Shown piece after piece: positions 53,375-63,315 of a DNA stretch of 64,000 bases (position 1 is the first letter of the stretch; each line of letters begins with the position of its first letter). Made by a program: the position numbers and the translations under genes. The notes under the pieces are model-generated. The model saw only the letters and a list, made by a program, of their open reading frames with translations, was not told the DNA's origin and searched no databases. Where the stretch lies: the NCBI RefSeq assembly GCF_036964665.1, contig NZ_JBAMDA010000001.1:3242652-3306651 (forward strand), in the 5' to 3' direction. Source of the stretch: Nitrobacter sp. NHB1. Its GTDB lineage: Bacteria > Pseudomonadota > Alphaproteobacteria > Rhizobiales > Xanthobacteraceae.

Positions 53375-53503
53375 CTATTGATGCTGGCTTGACGTTTTGC
53401 GGAATCTCCATGGCATGAGGTCGTCGACTTTGTTTTGCGGGTGGCCGGCGATGATTGCCTCGAGTGTTTCGGCGATGTAGGCGACGGGGTTGACGTCGTT
53501 GAG
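53375..53503 (-). pseudogene. tnpC: IS66 TnpC extreme C-terminus, separated by an IS1111-type insertion
   Basis: The minus strand reads LNDVNPVAYIAETLEAIIAG then HPQNKVDDLMPWRFRKTSSQ and stop. This is the end that is missing from the TnpC gene at 54895-56362, whose last native residues are SIVATCKL. The two join across the IS110-family element. Confidence 0.85.
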
Positions 53504-53590
53504 ATGGGGTGGTTGCCGCCCTCCCTAGACGGCATCGCAATGTGCCAAGAAAGTGGATGTTAACAGCCACTGAGCGGAAGGACGGCAACC

Positions 53591-54622
53591 GTGACGAAAA
53601 ATACAATAATCGGCATCGACCTAGCAAAGAGCGTTTTCCAACTACACGCTGCATCGATGGCGGGCGAGCTCAAGTTTCGCAAGAAGCTGTCGCGGCAGAG
53701 CTTCTCCAGATTCATGGCTGAACAGCCGCCAGCGTTGGTGGTGATGGAGGCCTGCGGCAGCGCCCATTACTGGGCCCGCGAAATGATCCGGCTTGGTCAT
53801 GAGGTGAAACTGATTGCTCCGCAGTACGTGAAGCCGTTCGTGAAGCGCCAGAAGAACGATGCAGCGGACGCCGAGGCGATCGTGATCGCGGCCCAGCGGC
53901 CCGAGATGCGCTTTGTCGGCCCGAAGACTGCCGAGCAGCAAAGCCGGGCGGTCTTGTTTCGCGCCCGTGAACGGCTCGTCCATCAGCGCACCGAACTGGT
54001 CAATGCCCTCAGGGCCTGCCTCTACGAATACGGTCACGTTGTTCCGCAGGGCATTCACCAGATCAAGCGCATCGTAGAAATCCTGGATGAGCCGAATAAC
54101 GACTTGCCTGCTTTGATGCTGGCAGAGTGCCGCGACCTGCTGGAGCAGATCGCCGAGAAGACGGTCCGCATCAATACCAAGACCGCCAAGATCAAAGTGC
54201 TCGCGGCCGAAGCTGACGCGGCGCGACGATTGCAGACCATTCCAGGGGTCGGCCCCTTGACCGCTCTGGCCGTTGAAGCCTTCGCACCGCCGATGGAGAG
54301 CTTTCGCCGTGGTCGCGACTTTGCTGCATGGCTCGGTCTGGTCCCACGCCAGTTCTCTTCTGGCGGCAAGGAGCGGCTCGGGTGCGTTTCGAAGGCAGGA
54401 CAGTCTGATATCCGCAGAATGCTGATCATCGGTGCCATGTCGCGACTGAGCTGGCTCGGCCGTAAATCAATCCCGGCAGACTCATGGCTGGCTCGCCTGA
54501 CGGCGCGCAAGCCGAGGATGCTCGTGGCGATCGCCTTAGCCAACAAGATGGCGCGAACCATTTGGGCGTTGATGATCAGGAATGAAGATTACCGAGATTC
54601 GACGCAGGCCGTGGCGGCATGA
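53591..54622 (+). CDS. IS110-family transposase (DEDD) no. 2
   Basis: The protein has 343 residues. The DEDD domain shows IIGIDLAKSVFQLHAASMAG, VMEACGSAHYWAREM and KNDAADAEAIVIA. The C-terminal domain shows LQTIPGVGPLTALAVEAFAP, DFAAWLGLVPRQFSSGGKER and GCVSKAGQSDIRRMLIIGAM with the catalytic Ser. It is intact. It recombines the element by a guide-RNA-directed mechanism in characterised relatives. Confidence 0.95.
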   Translation: MTKNTIIGIDLAKSVFQLHAASMAGELKFRKKLSRQSFSRFMAEQPPALVVMEACGSAHYWAREMIRLGHEVKLIAPQYVKPFVKRQKNDAADAEAIVIAAQRPEMRFVGPKTAEQQSRAVLFRARERLVHQRTELVNALRACLYEYGHVVPQGIHQIKRIVEILDEPNNDLPALMLAECRDLLEQIAEKTVRINTKTAKIKVLAAEADAARRLQTIPGVGPLTALAVEAFAPPMESFRRGRDFAAWLGLVPRQFSSGGKERLGCVSKAGQSDIRRMLIIGAMSRLSWLGRKSIPADSWLARLTARKPRMLVAIALANKMARTIWALMIRNEDYRDSTQAVAA

Positions 54623-54881
54623 TCAACATACCACCAAATCTGCCTGACGTCGGATAGGGGGGTGTAAGAGAAGACGACGACCCGAATGGGCAAATGATCG
54701 AACCGATCTGGATCAGGAAAACCAGTTGCAAGCTCAGAGCTTTGAAGCTCGACGTTGAGATTTGGACCCGATCCGCAGATCACCATACCGGCCAGCGGCT
54801 TCTGACATGCCGTATTCAAAGGCCTGACAGAAGACCGCATTCGATCACCTGCACATCGGCTCGGAAACTTCTTGCACCACA
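54623..54881 (+). ncRNA. candidate bridge-RNA region of IS1111-type element no. 2
   Basis: This is 259 bases of non-coding DNA between the transposase stop and the right subterminal repeat. In IS1111-group elements the bridge RNA is transcribed from the right end downstream of the gene. I infer its presence from position only; I have not verified a fold or guide loops matching the IS66 target around GTTGAGCTTGC. Confidence 0.35.
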
Positions 54882-54894
54882 GGCGGCAACCACA

Positions 54895-56362
54895 GAAGCT
54901 TGCAGGTCGCCACGATCGACGCCAGCAATGCCCAGTTCTCGGCTCCGATCTCATGGCCTGCGAAGAGCGCATTTTTTCTGGTCAAGCAGATCGGCCGGAT
55001 CGCGTTCTCGACCGGATTAGTGTCGAGTTCGAGACGCCCGTCATCGAGGAAGCGCGTCAGTCCCGGCCAGTGATTGAGCGCGTAGCGGATGTCCTCGGCG
55101 AGCGTCGAGCCGCTCGAGATCATCGAGAGCTGTTTCTCGAACCAGGGTTTCAACGCGGCGACGATGGGCAGCGAGTGCTCCTTGCGCGCGGCCAGTCGGA
55201 TGTCCGGCGATGAGCCGCGGACCGTGGCCTCGATGGCGTAAAGCTGCGCAATCTGCCGAACCGTGGCCTCGGCGATCGGCGACTCGCTGTTGCGGACCAA
55301 TTTGACGAAGCGCCGGCGCAAATGGCTCCAGCAATACACGAGCGTCCACGGTCCCTGCGGTCGAACGACCCCGGTGAGCCGCTTATATCCGTCATAGGCG
55401 TCGCACTGCAGGAAGCGTCCGTTGCAGCCGTCGAGGAACTGCTCGGCGAAGGCGCCGCTGCGGCCGGGGGCATATCGGAACAGCACGATCGGCGGACCAG
55501 GACCGCCATGGCCGCGATCGTCGGAGACGATCGCCCAGAAGTAGCCTTTCTTCGTCGCGCCGCGCCCCGGATCGAGCACCGGCGCCGTGGTTTCGTCCAT
55601 GAACAGGCGATCCGCCGCAGCCAGGTGGCGATGCATCCGATCCCCAACAGGCTGGAGATGGAAGCAGGCGCGGCCTGACCAGTTCCCCAGCGTCGCCCGA
55701 TCGAGCCGGATCCCTTGTCGGGCATAGATCTCGGCCTGACGATAAAACGGCGTATGGTCGCCGAACTTGGAGACGATCACCTGTGCGATCGCAGCTTCGG
55801 TCGGCAGGCCGCCGGGCACGACACGCTCCGGTGCGAGCGCCTGCACGACAGCGCCCGAGCAGCTACGGCAGACGTATTTCGGGCGGCGCGTCACCAGCAC
55901 CCGCCATTGCGCCGGGATCACGTCGAGCCGCTCGCTGACGTCCTCGCCGATCTTCGTCATCGCGCCGCCGCAGCCGCACCGGCAGAGCGTGCTCGCCGGC
56001 TCGATGATCCGCTCCACCCGTGGCAAATGCGCAGGCAGGCGGCCCCGATTGCGATGGCACGATCGATCCGATCCGCCGCGCGAGCGGCCCTGGATGATCG
56101 CCGCGGCCTTCTCCTGCGCCGCGTCGAGCACGCCCTGCGCGATCTCCACGTCTTCCAGCGGTAAATGATATTGATCCGGCCGCAGCTTCTCGGACTTCGC
56201 TCCGAACTTCTCCCGGCGGAGTTCACCGAGGATGACCTCCAGCCGGCGCCGCGCCTCTTCCGACGTTGCCAGTGCCGCCTGATGCTCGCTCAACGCTGCT
56301 TGCGTTTGCGTCAGAAGCGCTTTCAAGCGTTCGTTTTCGTCGCGCAGCGTCGCGGTGCTCAT
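54895..56362 (-). pseudogene. tnpC: IS66 transposase TnpC, C-terminus cut by IS1111-type insertion
   Basis: From ATG 56362 about 489 codons: the N-terminal coiled coil (LRDENERLKALLTQTQAALS), a zinc-binding region (EPASTLCRCGCGGAMTKIGE, YVCRSCSGAVVQ), DDE core pieces (LFMDETTAPVLDPG, LQCDAYDGYKRLTG) and LELDTNPVENAIRPICLTRK (Glu). It ends natively at ASIVATCKL, then runs into the IS1111 element and adds LWLPPVVQEVSEPMCR. The missing tail is at 53375-53503. Confidence 0.9.
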
Positions 56363-56430
56363 GCGCTATTTCCAGCACATCGCCGCCGTTCTCGCCATGC
56401 GCAAAGAGCTTCCGAGTCACTCTGCCGCAG

Positions 56431-56680
56431 CTATCCCGCGACCTGAGGACGGCGCGCCTCCTCAGGTCGGACCAACCTCCAATCGAGACCTTCAAACAAT
56501 GCCGCGAACATCGCCGGCGATATCCGCATCACGCCATCCGCAATCTTGGGCCACACGAACTTGCAGCCTTCGAGCCGCTTGTGCACCAACACCAGGCCCG
56601 TGCGATCCCAGACCAAAATCTTGATCCGATCCGCCCACTGCGATTCATAATGCATCACTCCATTAGATGCCGGGAAGGCG
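56431..56680 (-). pseudogene. tnpB: IS66 TnpB C-terminal part
   Basis: The minus strand gives RIKILVWDRTGLVLVHKRLE, KFVWPKIADGVMRISPAMFA and ALFEGLDWRLVRPEEARRPQ. This is the second half of an IS66 TnpB accessory protein, in the right order and orientation to belong to the TnpC gene 70 bases downstream. The N-terminal half is replaced by unrelated codons upstream of about 56650. Confidence 0.75.
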
Positions 56681-56908
56681 GACAACTTTATCATATTGAT
56701 ACTCTTCAAAAACTTTCGGGCGTCGGTCGATCACTTTCTGCACCCCTATCCGAACCGCTTCTGTGTCGAGAGCTTCGACCGGTACAAGCCATGGCGCTCC
56801 CTTCATGATCTGTTTGCCTGGCAGTGTTCGCCGTCAGCACCCCTGAGACAAATTGAGGGACTTTCCGAAGGGAGGATTTCTGGTTCATCGTAGCCGCAAG
56901 GAGCGAAG

Positions 56909-57250
56909 ATGAGACAGAAATCCGGACCGGGCAAGGCGCCCGCAGAACAAGTTCTGAAGGACATCCGGCGCCAGACGCGTCGGCAGTATTCGGCGGAGGA
57001 GAAGATCCGCATCGTGCTGGAAGGACTGCGCGGCGAGGAGAACATCTCCGAGCTGTGCCGCCGGGAAGGCATCGCCGCCTCGATGTATTATGGCTGGTCC
57101 AAGGAGTTCCTGGAGGCCGGCAAACGCCGATTGGCCGGTGACACTGCGCGAGCCGCAACGCCTGGCGAGGTGAAGGATCTTCGCCGTGAGGCCACCGCTT
57201 TGAAAGAGGTCGTTGCCGATCTCACCCTGGAGAACCGTCTGCTTAAAAAA
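56909..57250 (+). pseudogene. IS3-family OrfA, end separated by an IS1111-type insertion
   Basis: From ATG 56909 behind GCAAGGAG, about 114 codons read VLKDIRRQTRRQYSAEEKIR, IVLEGLRGEENISELCRREG, MYYGWSKEFLEAGKRRLAGD and LKEVVADLTLENRLLKK, a normal OrfA with helix-turn-helix and leucine zipper. At LLKK the IS1111-type element begins. The last codons (S-M-N-G-D-G-E-D-Q-A-stop) lie at 58612-58643. Confidence 0.88.
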
Positions 57251-57265
57251 CGTATGGCTCGCCCC

Positions 57266-57510
57266 GTCTGCAAGTGTTTTGTTAATTTGGCTGATCAATC
57301 TGCACCAACGTATCCGGTCTCAGGAACGTATCCTGGCCAAGATGGAGCTCCGCGCATTCCGATCCTCATAAGCATGACGGCGATTATCGCCATTTTTTTA
57401 ATCAGGTTTTCGAAATGCCGTTCGACTGTCGGCCATCTTCACACTACCACCCACAGACATTCGAAGGTCTTGGACGTCTTATATGTTGAACAGTCCTCGA
57501 CCGGTTGTGA
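57266..57510 (-). ncRNA. candidate bridge-RNA region of IS1111-type element no. 3
   Basis: This is the non-coding DNA between the transposase stop and the subterminal repeat on the 3' side of the gene, where IS1111-group elements are known to encode their bridge RNA. It was called from position alone. A fold with loops complementary to the flanks (CTTAAAAAA / AGCATGAAC) would support it. Confidence 0.35.
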
Positions 57511-58542
57511 TTATGCAGGCTCTCTCACCGCCGCTGCCTTGAAAGCGGTACCGTTCCGCAGCACACACCAGATAATCCGCGCCATCTTGGCAGCCAGCGC
57601 GACGACGACCTTGTTGATATGCGCTCTTGCCAACAAATTCCGCAGCCAGCTTCCCAGGATTGTCTGGCCTTTTGACAGCGTCGGCAACGCTGCTCTGGCA
57701 CCGTGGATCAGCATCTTTCGCAAGTAACTATTTCCTCTCTTGCTGATCCCCAAGAGTTTAGGCCGTCCGCCGGTCGTCATCTGACGGGGCACAAGACCAA
57801 GCCAGGCAGCAAGATCCCGACCATGGCCAAAGGCCTGCGCATTGTCGATCGCCGCCACGAAAGCTGTTGCGTTCAAAGGACCCACACCCGGGATCGTCAC
57901 CAGAAGCCTGCATGCTTTGTCCGAGCGGGCATAAGCCTTAAACTCCTCATCAAACGCCGCGATGCGACGATCCAGATCGTGCCATTGACCTTGCATGTCC
58001 TCGATGAGGGTTCGGATTCTTGGGCTGACAGGAGCAATATCTGCGTCCATCAGCACCGCGAGGCTAGTTTCCAGCTTTCTGCGGCCTCGAGACATGATGA
58101 TCCCACGCTCCAGCAAGATGGCCCGCAATTGATTAATGAGCGCTGTTCGCTCTGCAACAAGGCGATCACGCGCGCGATGTAATATCTGCATGTCGAGTTG
58201 TTCTTCGCTTTTCAGTTCAACGAAACGCATCGTTGGCCGGCTGGCGGCCTCGGCGATCGCCTCCGCGTCACGATCGTCGTTCTTCTGCGCTTTGACGTAA
58301 GGACGAACATATTCCGGTGGCATTAGCCGTATCTCATGCCCCTGTTTCTGAAACAGGCGTCCGAGATGATGAGCCCCACCACAAGCCTCCATTGCAACCA
58401 CACAGGCCGGCAGGCCCGAAACGAATTTAATTACGCTCTCACGCCGCACGCGACGGCGCAGGAGAACGCGCCCCGCGTCGTCGAGACCTGCCATGCTGCA
58501 GCTATTCTTCCCGAGGTCGATACCCAGAATTGCGATCTGCAT
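57511..58542 (-). CDS. IS110-family transposase (DEDD) no. 3
   Basis: The protein has 343 residues. The DEDD domain shows ILGIDLGKNSCSMAGLDDAG, AMEACGGAHHLGRLF and KNDDRDAEAIAEAA. The Tnp_20 domain shows LLVTIPGVGPLNATAFVAAI, DLAAWLGLVPRQMTTGGRPK and GISKRGNSYLRKMLIHGARA with the catalytic Ser. It is intact and distinct in sequence from the other three IS110-family proteins in the window. Confidence 0.95.
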   Translation of the reverse strand: MQIAILGIDLGKNSCSMAGLDDAGRVLLRRRVRRESVIKFVSGLPACVVAMEACGGAHHLGRLFQKQGHEIRLMPPEYVRPYVKAQKNDDRDAEAIAEAASRPTMRFVELKSEEQLDMQILHRARDRLVAERTALINQLRAILLERGIIMSRGRRKLETSLAVLMDADIAPVSPRIRTLIEDMQGQWHDLDRRIAAFDEEFKAYARSDKACRLLVTIPGVGPLNATAFVAAIDNAQAFGHGRDLAAWLGLVPRQMTTGGRPKLLGISKRGNSYLRKMLIHGARAALPTLSKGQTILGSWLRNLLARAHINKVVVALAAKMARIIWCVLRNGTAFKAAAVREPA

Positions 58543-58640
58543 TGCTCTACTCCTATGCTTGATGGATCCTGAGCATCAATGCGCCAGGAAGGAGGGGCGA
58601 GCCATTCCATAAGCATGAACGGGGATGGGGAAGACCAGGC

Positions 58641-59622
58641 ATGAGATATCCCGCATCCGAGAAGGCCGAGATCATCGAGCAGGTCGAGCAGTCACATCTA
58701 CCGGCCAAGCGCACGCTGGACAAACTCGGCGTCCCGCGCGCCACATTCTACCGCTGGTATGATCGTTATTGTAATGGCGGACCTGAAGCGCTGGCTGATC
58801 ATCGTTCACGACCGGACCGCGTCTGGAATCGCATCCCGGACGATGTCCGCCGCCAGATCATTGACCTGGCGCTGGAGCTTCCTGAACTCTCGCCGCGGGA
58901 GTTGGCCGTGCGGTTCACCGACGAGAGAAAGTACTTTGTCTCGGAGGCTTCGGTCTATCGGCTGTTGAAGGCCCATGACCTCATCACCAGCCCGGCTTAT
59001 GTGGTGATCAAGGCGGCGAACGAGTTCAAGGACAAGACCACCGCGATCAACCAGCTCTGGCAGACGGACTTCACCTACCTCAAGATCACCGGCTGGGGCT
59101 GGTATTATCTGTCGACGGTGCTGGACGACTTCTCGCGCTACATCGTGGCGTGGAGACTCGGTCCTACGATGTGCGCTTCCGACGTCACCGCCACGCTCGA
59201 TCAGGCGCTGGCGGCATCGGGCCTTGATCACATCACCGTTGCGCACCGGCCGAGGCTGCTCAGCGACAATGGCGCGTCTTATGTTGCAGGCGATCTGGCC
59301 GACTGGCTCAAAGACAAAGGGCATGCAGCACGTGCGGGGCGCACCGTATCACCCGCAAACCCAGGGCAAGATCGAGCGCTGGCACCAGACCCTGAAGAAC
59401 CGCATTCTGCTCGAAAACTATTATCTACCAGGCGATCTCGAACGACAGATCGGCGCCTTCGTCGACCGCTACAATCAAGTTCGCTATCATGAGAGCATCG
59501 ACAACGTCACACCAGCCGACGTCTACTTCGGCCGAGCGGAGACCATCCTCGCAGAACGCAGACGCATCAAGCTTGCTACCATCGCAGCCCGTCGCTTGCA
59601 GCATCGGCTGCAGGCAGCTTAA
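58641..59622 (+). pseudogene. IS3-family OrfB transposase, one-base frameshift
   Basis: From ATG 58641, overlapping the OrfA stop, the frame reads RYPASEKAEIIEQVEQSHLP, ALDLPELSPREL-type helices and QLWQTDFTYLKITGWGWYYL (first Asp), then LSDNGASYVAGDLADWLK (second Asp). At about 59322 the run AAAGGGCATG has one G too many. In the next frame it continues MQHVRGAPYHPQTQGKIERW (Glu), VRYHESIDNVTPADVYFGRA and ends RRLQHRLQAA. A single deletion would restore a ~326-residue transposase, so this may be a base-call error. Confidence 0.85.
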
Positions 59623-59901
59623 ACTCTAACCCCTGATGAACCAGAGCCTCTCTTCTCGAAACGCCTGATCAGTCTCAAATTACCTGACGACGGACAGGCG
59701 AGCCTTTGCGAGCCTTGGCGCAAAGGCAAGCCATATCAGCGCGACAATCAGCACCACATACCGATCGCGATGACCACGAGCAAGATACGGGACATCTACC
59801 CCCAAAGAATAAGTGTCCGCAACTTAGCCCGGTCTCCGAATGCAATTTTATTGAGGACGCTCGCTTCAGAATGGCGCCGGAAAGGAGCGGATATGGAAAA
59901 G

Positions 59902-59982
59902 TCAGCGGCCGAAGAACAGCCACAAGAGGATAATTACCGGAATCGGCACGCCGATAAGCCAAAGCAATAGTCCTCGTCCCAT
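59902..59982 (-). CDS. 26-residue single-helix membrane peptide
   Basis: The ATG at 59982 is preceded by GGAGGTGACG, an excellent ribosome site, and encodes MGRGLLLWLIGVPIPVIILL followed by WLFFGR. Nearly the whole product is one hydrophobic helix. An in-frame ATG at 59994 would add four residues but would put the Shine-Dalgarno sequence inside the gene. Similar ~30-residue peptides exist in Bradyrhizobium relatives as far as I recall; the function is unknown. Confidence 0.5.
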   Translation of the reverse strand: MGRGLLLWLIGVPIPVIILLWLFFGR

Positions 59983-60230
59983 CGTCACCTCCATTAGAAT
60001 GACGCGGCCCTGGCCATTCGAGAATGAAAGGACGGGCCGCAAGGCTGCCAGGGCAGGGGAGGCAGCCTCGGAACAACGCCGAGCTATCGCTATGGTTCCC
60101 GCGCCTCGCCCCCGTAGCCTGCAGAATCGCGTCCAACAATGACCCCACCTCGTATGGCGCGCAACATATTGCATCCATGGGAAAAACGATGAATTTTGCG
60201 GGGTCACGGTTGGGGTCTGACTCACATCTG

Positions 60231-61835
60231 ATGAGTTTTCTGCCGATCTTGCGGTTCTCCAACGGGGGAATCAGCGCCATGCGAGCCGGTCTTCGAATTT
60301 CGTCGCTTGTGCCGAGCGGGTTGGTTATCGAGAGCGTAAGTGATTCATCTGACTCGATTATTTTAGCCGTCCGATCCGACGGCGGCATGGCCGAGTGCCC
60401 ATTGTGCGGGGCGAGATCGCGCCGAATCCATAGCCGATACGATAGACAAGTCGCGGATTTGCCGTGTGCAGGTAAGCAAATACGCCTTCGCGTGTTCACG
60501 CGACGGTTCGTTTGCGAGGTACCTCATTGTCGGCGGCGGATTTTCGCAGAACGGTTCGGGGACGATGTTCTCCCGACCCGGTCGCGCCGGACGGGACGGC
60601 TGGAATGCATCGTCCACCATCTGGGGCTGACACTCGGCGGCAGGCCGGCAGCGAGCTTTGCCAAGCGACTGATGCTGCCGGTGAGCAACGATACTCTGCT
60701 GCGGGTTGTTAGGCGACGAACGCGCCCGAGAACGGAGCCTCTGATCGTCGCCGGCATTGACGACTGGGCTTTTCGCAAGAACCATCGCTACGGAACAATC
60801 GTGTGCGATCTGGAGAGACGGCGGATCGTAACCCTGCTTCCAGATCGCGAGATTGCAACGGTGCGGGCTTGGCTTTCCGACCATCCGGAGATCATGGTCG
60901 TATCGCGCGACCGTGGCGGCGGCTACGGTGAGGCCGCGGAAAAGGCGCTGCCCGACGCCGTCTAGGTCGCCGACCGTTGGCACCTGATGGAGAACGCAAG
61001 CGCGGCCTTCCTCAACGCGGTGCGCCGTTCCATGGGGGTGATCCGCACCGCAATCGGTGCGACGACGATCAATCCAAAACTGCTCACTTGCGCGGAAAGG
61101 CTGCAGTATGAAGGGTATCTCCGGCGCAAGCAGACGAATGCCGCCATCATGGCGCTCGTCGGAGACGCAGTGCCACTCAAGGAGATCGTCCGTCGAACAG
61201 GACACAGCCGTAAACTCGTTCGCCAAGTCAGTCGCGGCGAGAGTACGGATGTCTTCCGGACACGGCAGAGCACGCTCGATGCCCACTTGCCCTTTCTGGA
61301 TGCGCAATGGAACGAGGGCTGCCGTAACGGCGCAGAGCTCTGGCGTCGTTTGCAAGGGCAAGGCTTCCAAGGCTCCTTGCGCGTAGTCAGTGAGTGGACG
61401 ACACGGCGACGACGGGCCGAGAAGGCGACCAATCAACAACTGCAAAAAGTGCCATCCGCGAGAACAATCTCCCGATTGATGACCACTGCGCGCGACAATC
61501 TCAGTAAAGCAGATACGGTCACCATCGCCGCCATCGAGGCGCGCGTTCCCACACTCGTCGAAGCCCGCATGCTCGTCGAAAGCTTCCAGACCATGGTGCG
61601 CAAGAAGCTCGTTGCTGATCTCGATCCGTGGATCGCCACCGCCAGCTTGAGCCTGATCGGCTCTTTTGCGAGTGGCATCATCAGGGACGAGGCCGCCGTC
61701 CGTGCCGCCATCACCGAACCTTGGTCCAATGGCCAGACAGAAGGGCAGATCACGAAACTAAAGCTCGTAAAACGCCAGATGTATGGGCGGGCGAAGATCG
61801 ACCTCCTGCAAGCCCGGCTGATAGGCGCCATCTAG
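60231..61835 (+). pseudogene. ISL3-family transposase with an internal amber codon
   Basis: The first part (from ATG 60231 or 60279) has the zinc-ribbon MAECPLCGARSRRIHSRYDR, FVCEVPHCRRRIFAERF, then LIVAGIDDWAFRKNHRYGTI (Asp) and MVVSRDRGGGYGEAAEKALP (Asp). A TAG at 60963-60965 interrupts AV-stop-VADRWHLMENASAAF, where a Gln (CAG) would be expected. The frame then continues unbroken to 61835 with AITEPWSNGQTEGQITKLKL (Glu) and KRQMYGRAKIDLLQARLIGA. Only this one nonsense codon inactivates it. Near-terminal sequences TGACCCCA-N5-TCG (about 60142) and its inverse near 61893 may be the element ends. Confidence 0.85.
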
Positions 61836-61991
61836 TTGCGGCAAACCGTCATCGAAGTTGCGTCAGAGCCAAAATTGGACGCCGATATGGGGTCAAATTT
61901 GAACACGATGACGTAATTGCGGTCGGCGCTCGCGGCACAAAAGCTCCGTTATCGTTGAACTCTCGCAATCAAATGATTCGGAGGAGCTGTC

Positions 61992-63017
61992 ATGAAGCAA
62001 TACGTCGGGCTGGACGTCTCGCAGAGAGAAACCGCAGTATGCGTGGTCAGCGAGACTGGGCAATTAATCTTCGAGGGAAAGGCCAAGTCTGATCCCGGCG
62101 ATCTGACTAGGCTGCTTCGTAAACATGCGCCACTGGCGGAGCGCATTGGCTTTGAGACCGGTGCGATGGCGAGCTGGCTTTGGCACGAACTTCGGAGGGT
62201 CGAGCTTCCGGTCGTTTGCATTGATGCGCGGCATGCACACGCCGCCCTGTCGGTGCGTATGAACAAGAGCGATCAGAACGATGCGCGAGGTCTCGCTGAA
62301 TTGGTGCGGGTCGGTTGGTATCGAGAAGTCAAAGTTAAAAGCGAGGAAAGCCAGAGGATCCGCTCGATACTCGTCGCGCGAGCCCGGCTCGTGTCCATGC
62401 GCCGGGATATCGAGAACCAGGTCCGCAGTCTGATCAAGGAATGCGGGTTGCTATTCCCCCGCGCCATCGGCCGACAGTTCCGCAATCAGGTCAGCGAGCT
62501 ATTGGGTGAAGATCATCACCTCCTCAGCGTGATTGCGCCGCTCCTGTCGATTCATGAGCATATCTGTCAGCAGCAAAGCAAGTTCGACGACGATGTCCGC
62601 CGCTTGGCGAAGTCGGACGAGACGACGCGCCGCTTGATGACGGTGCCTGGTGTCGGCGTGGTGACCGCCCTAACATTCCGCCATACTATCGATGAACCGT
62701 CCCGCTTCCGATCGGCTTCCTCGGTCGGCGCCTATCTCGGCCTTACACCTCGGCGCAATCAATCTGGTGAGATTGACACTAGTGGCAAGATATCGCGATG
62801 GGGCGACCGGTTACTCCGAACTTACCTGTTCGAAGCAGCAACCGTTTTGCTTTATCGGACCAAAAAATGGTCCTCCCTCAAAGCCTGGGGAATGAAGCTT
62901 GCAAAACGGATCGGAATGAAAAAGGCGAAGGTCGCCATCGCCCGGAAGATCGCGGTGGTTCTCCACTGTATCTGGGTCGACGGCACGTCGTTCGATTGGG
63001 GCGCGAAGCCGGCCTGA
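61992..63017 (+). CDS. IS110-family transposase (DEDD) no. 4
   Basis: The protein has 341 residues, starting at ATG 61992 after GGAGGAGCT. The DEDD domain shows [36 protein letters not shown] and [20 protein letters not shown]. The C-terminal domain shows [40 protein letters not shown] and [20 protein letters not shown]. It belongs to a different subgroup from nos. 1-3 ([16 protein letters not shown] type). The gene is intact. Confidence 0.95.
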   Translation: MKQYVGLDVSQRETAVCVVSETGQLIFEGKAKSDPGDLTRLLRKHAPLAERIGFETGAMASWLWHELRRVELPVVCIDARHAHAALSVRMNKSDQNDARGLAELVRVGWYREVKVKSEESQRIRSILVARARLVSMRRDIENQVRSLIKECGLLFPRAIGRQFRNQVSELLGEDHHLLSVIAPLLSIHEHICQQQSKFDDDVRRLAKSDETTRRLMTVPGVGVVTALTFRHTIDEPSRFRSASSVGAYLGLTPRRNQSGEIDTSGKISRWGDRLLRTYLFEAATVLLYRTKKWSSLKAWGMKLAKRIGMKKAKVAIARKIAVVLHCIWVDGTSFDWGAKPA

Positions 63018-63315
63018 CGTATTTTGCAAGTTCCTGGCCCGGTCCGCCGGGTCGGCGATGTCCCGCTGGGACGGTCGTCGTGGTGACCTCGGTCAATCGG
63101 CTGGTGGCGGTTAGTCTGCACTCCGCTGAACACGTTGAGGCACCCGACCCGGACATCATCATGAGGCGCCTAGCGACCTCGGAAAGGACCATGACCCCAG
63201 TGCCGGCGTCGCAAGGAGGCTTGACAACATAAGGCAATTAAAGGGCCGATTGACATCGGGACAGAAGTAGGCGATCGGGCGACGCATTGAAAGCGACCGA
63301 GGCGGAATGAACGCG
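63018..63315. other. 298-bp non-coding stretch after IS110 no. 4
   Basis: No gene or strong hairpin was seen. It probably holds the right end of the IS110 element and the junction with the GAF-domain gene; I could not locate the element end by eye. Confidence 0.4.

Larger units (their letters stand above)
53504..54894 (+). mobile_element. IS1111-group (IS110-family) element no. 2
   Basis: Perfect 12-bp subterminal inverted repeats GTGGTTGCCGCC (53509-53520) and GGCGGCAACCAC (54882-54893) lie a few bases inside the ends, the hallmark of the IS1111 group. The joined IS66 sequence GTTG-AG-CTTGCAGG shows only a shared AG at the junction and no target duplication, consistent with the dinucleotide core used by this family. 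The element carries one transposase gene and a ~270-base non-coding right end. Confidence 0.85.
57251..58611 (-). mobile_element. IS1111-group (IS110-family) element no. 3
   Basis: Perfect 12-bp subterminal inverted repeats ATGGCTCGCCCC (57254-57265) and GGGGCGAGCCAT (58594-58605) mark the ends. The element sits exactly between LLKK and SMNGDG of an IS3 OrfA, in an A-rich junction. No target duplication is evident beyond shared A residues. The transposase is on the minus strand, followed by a ~245-base non-coding end. Confidence 0.85.
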
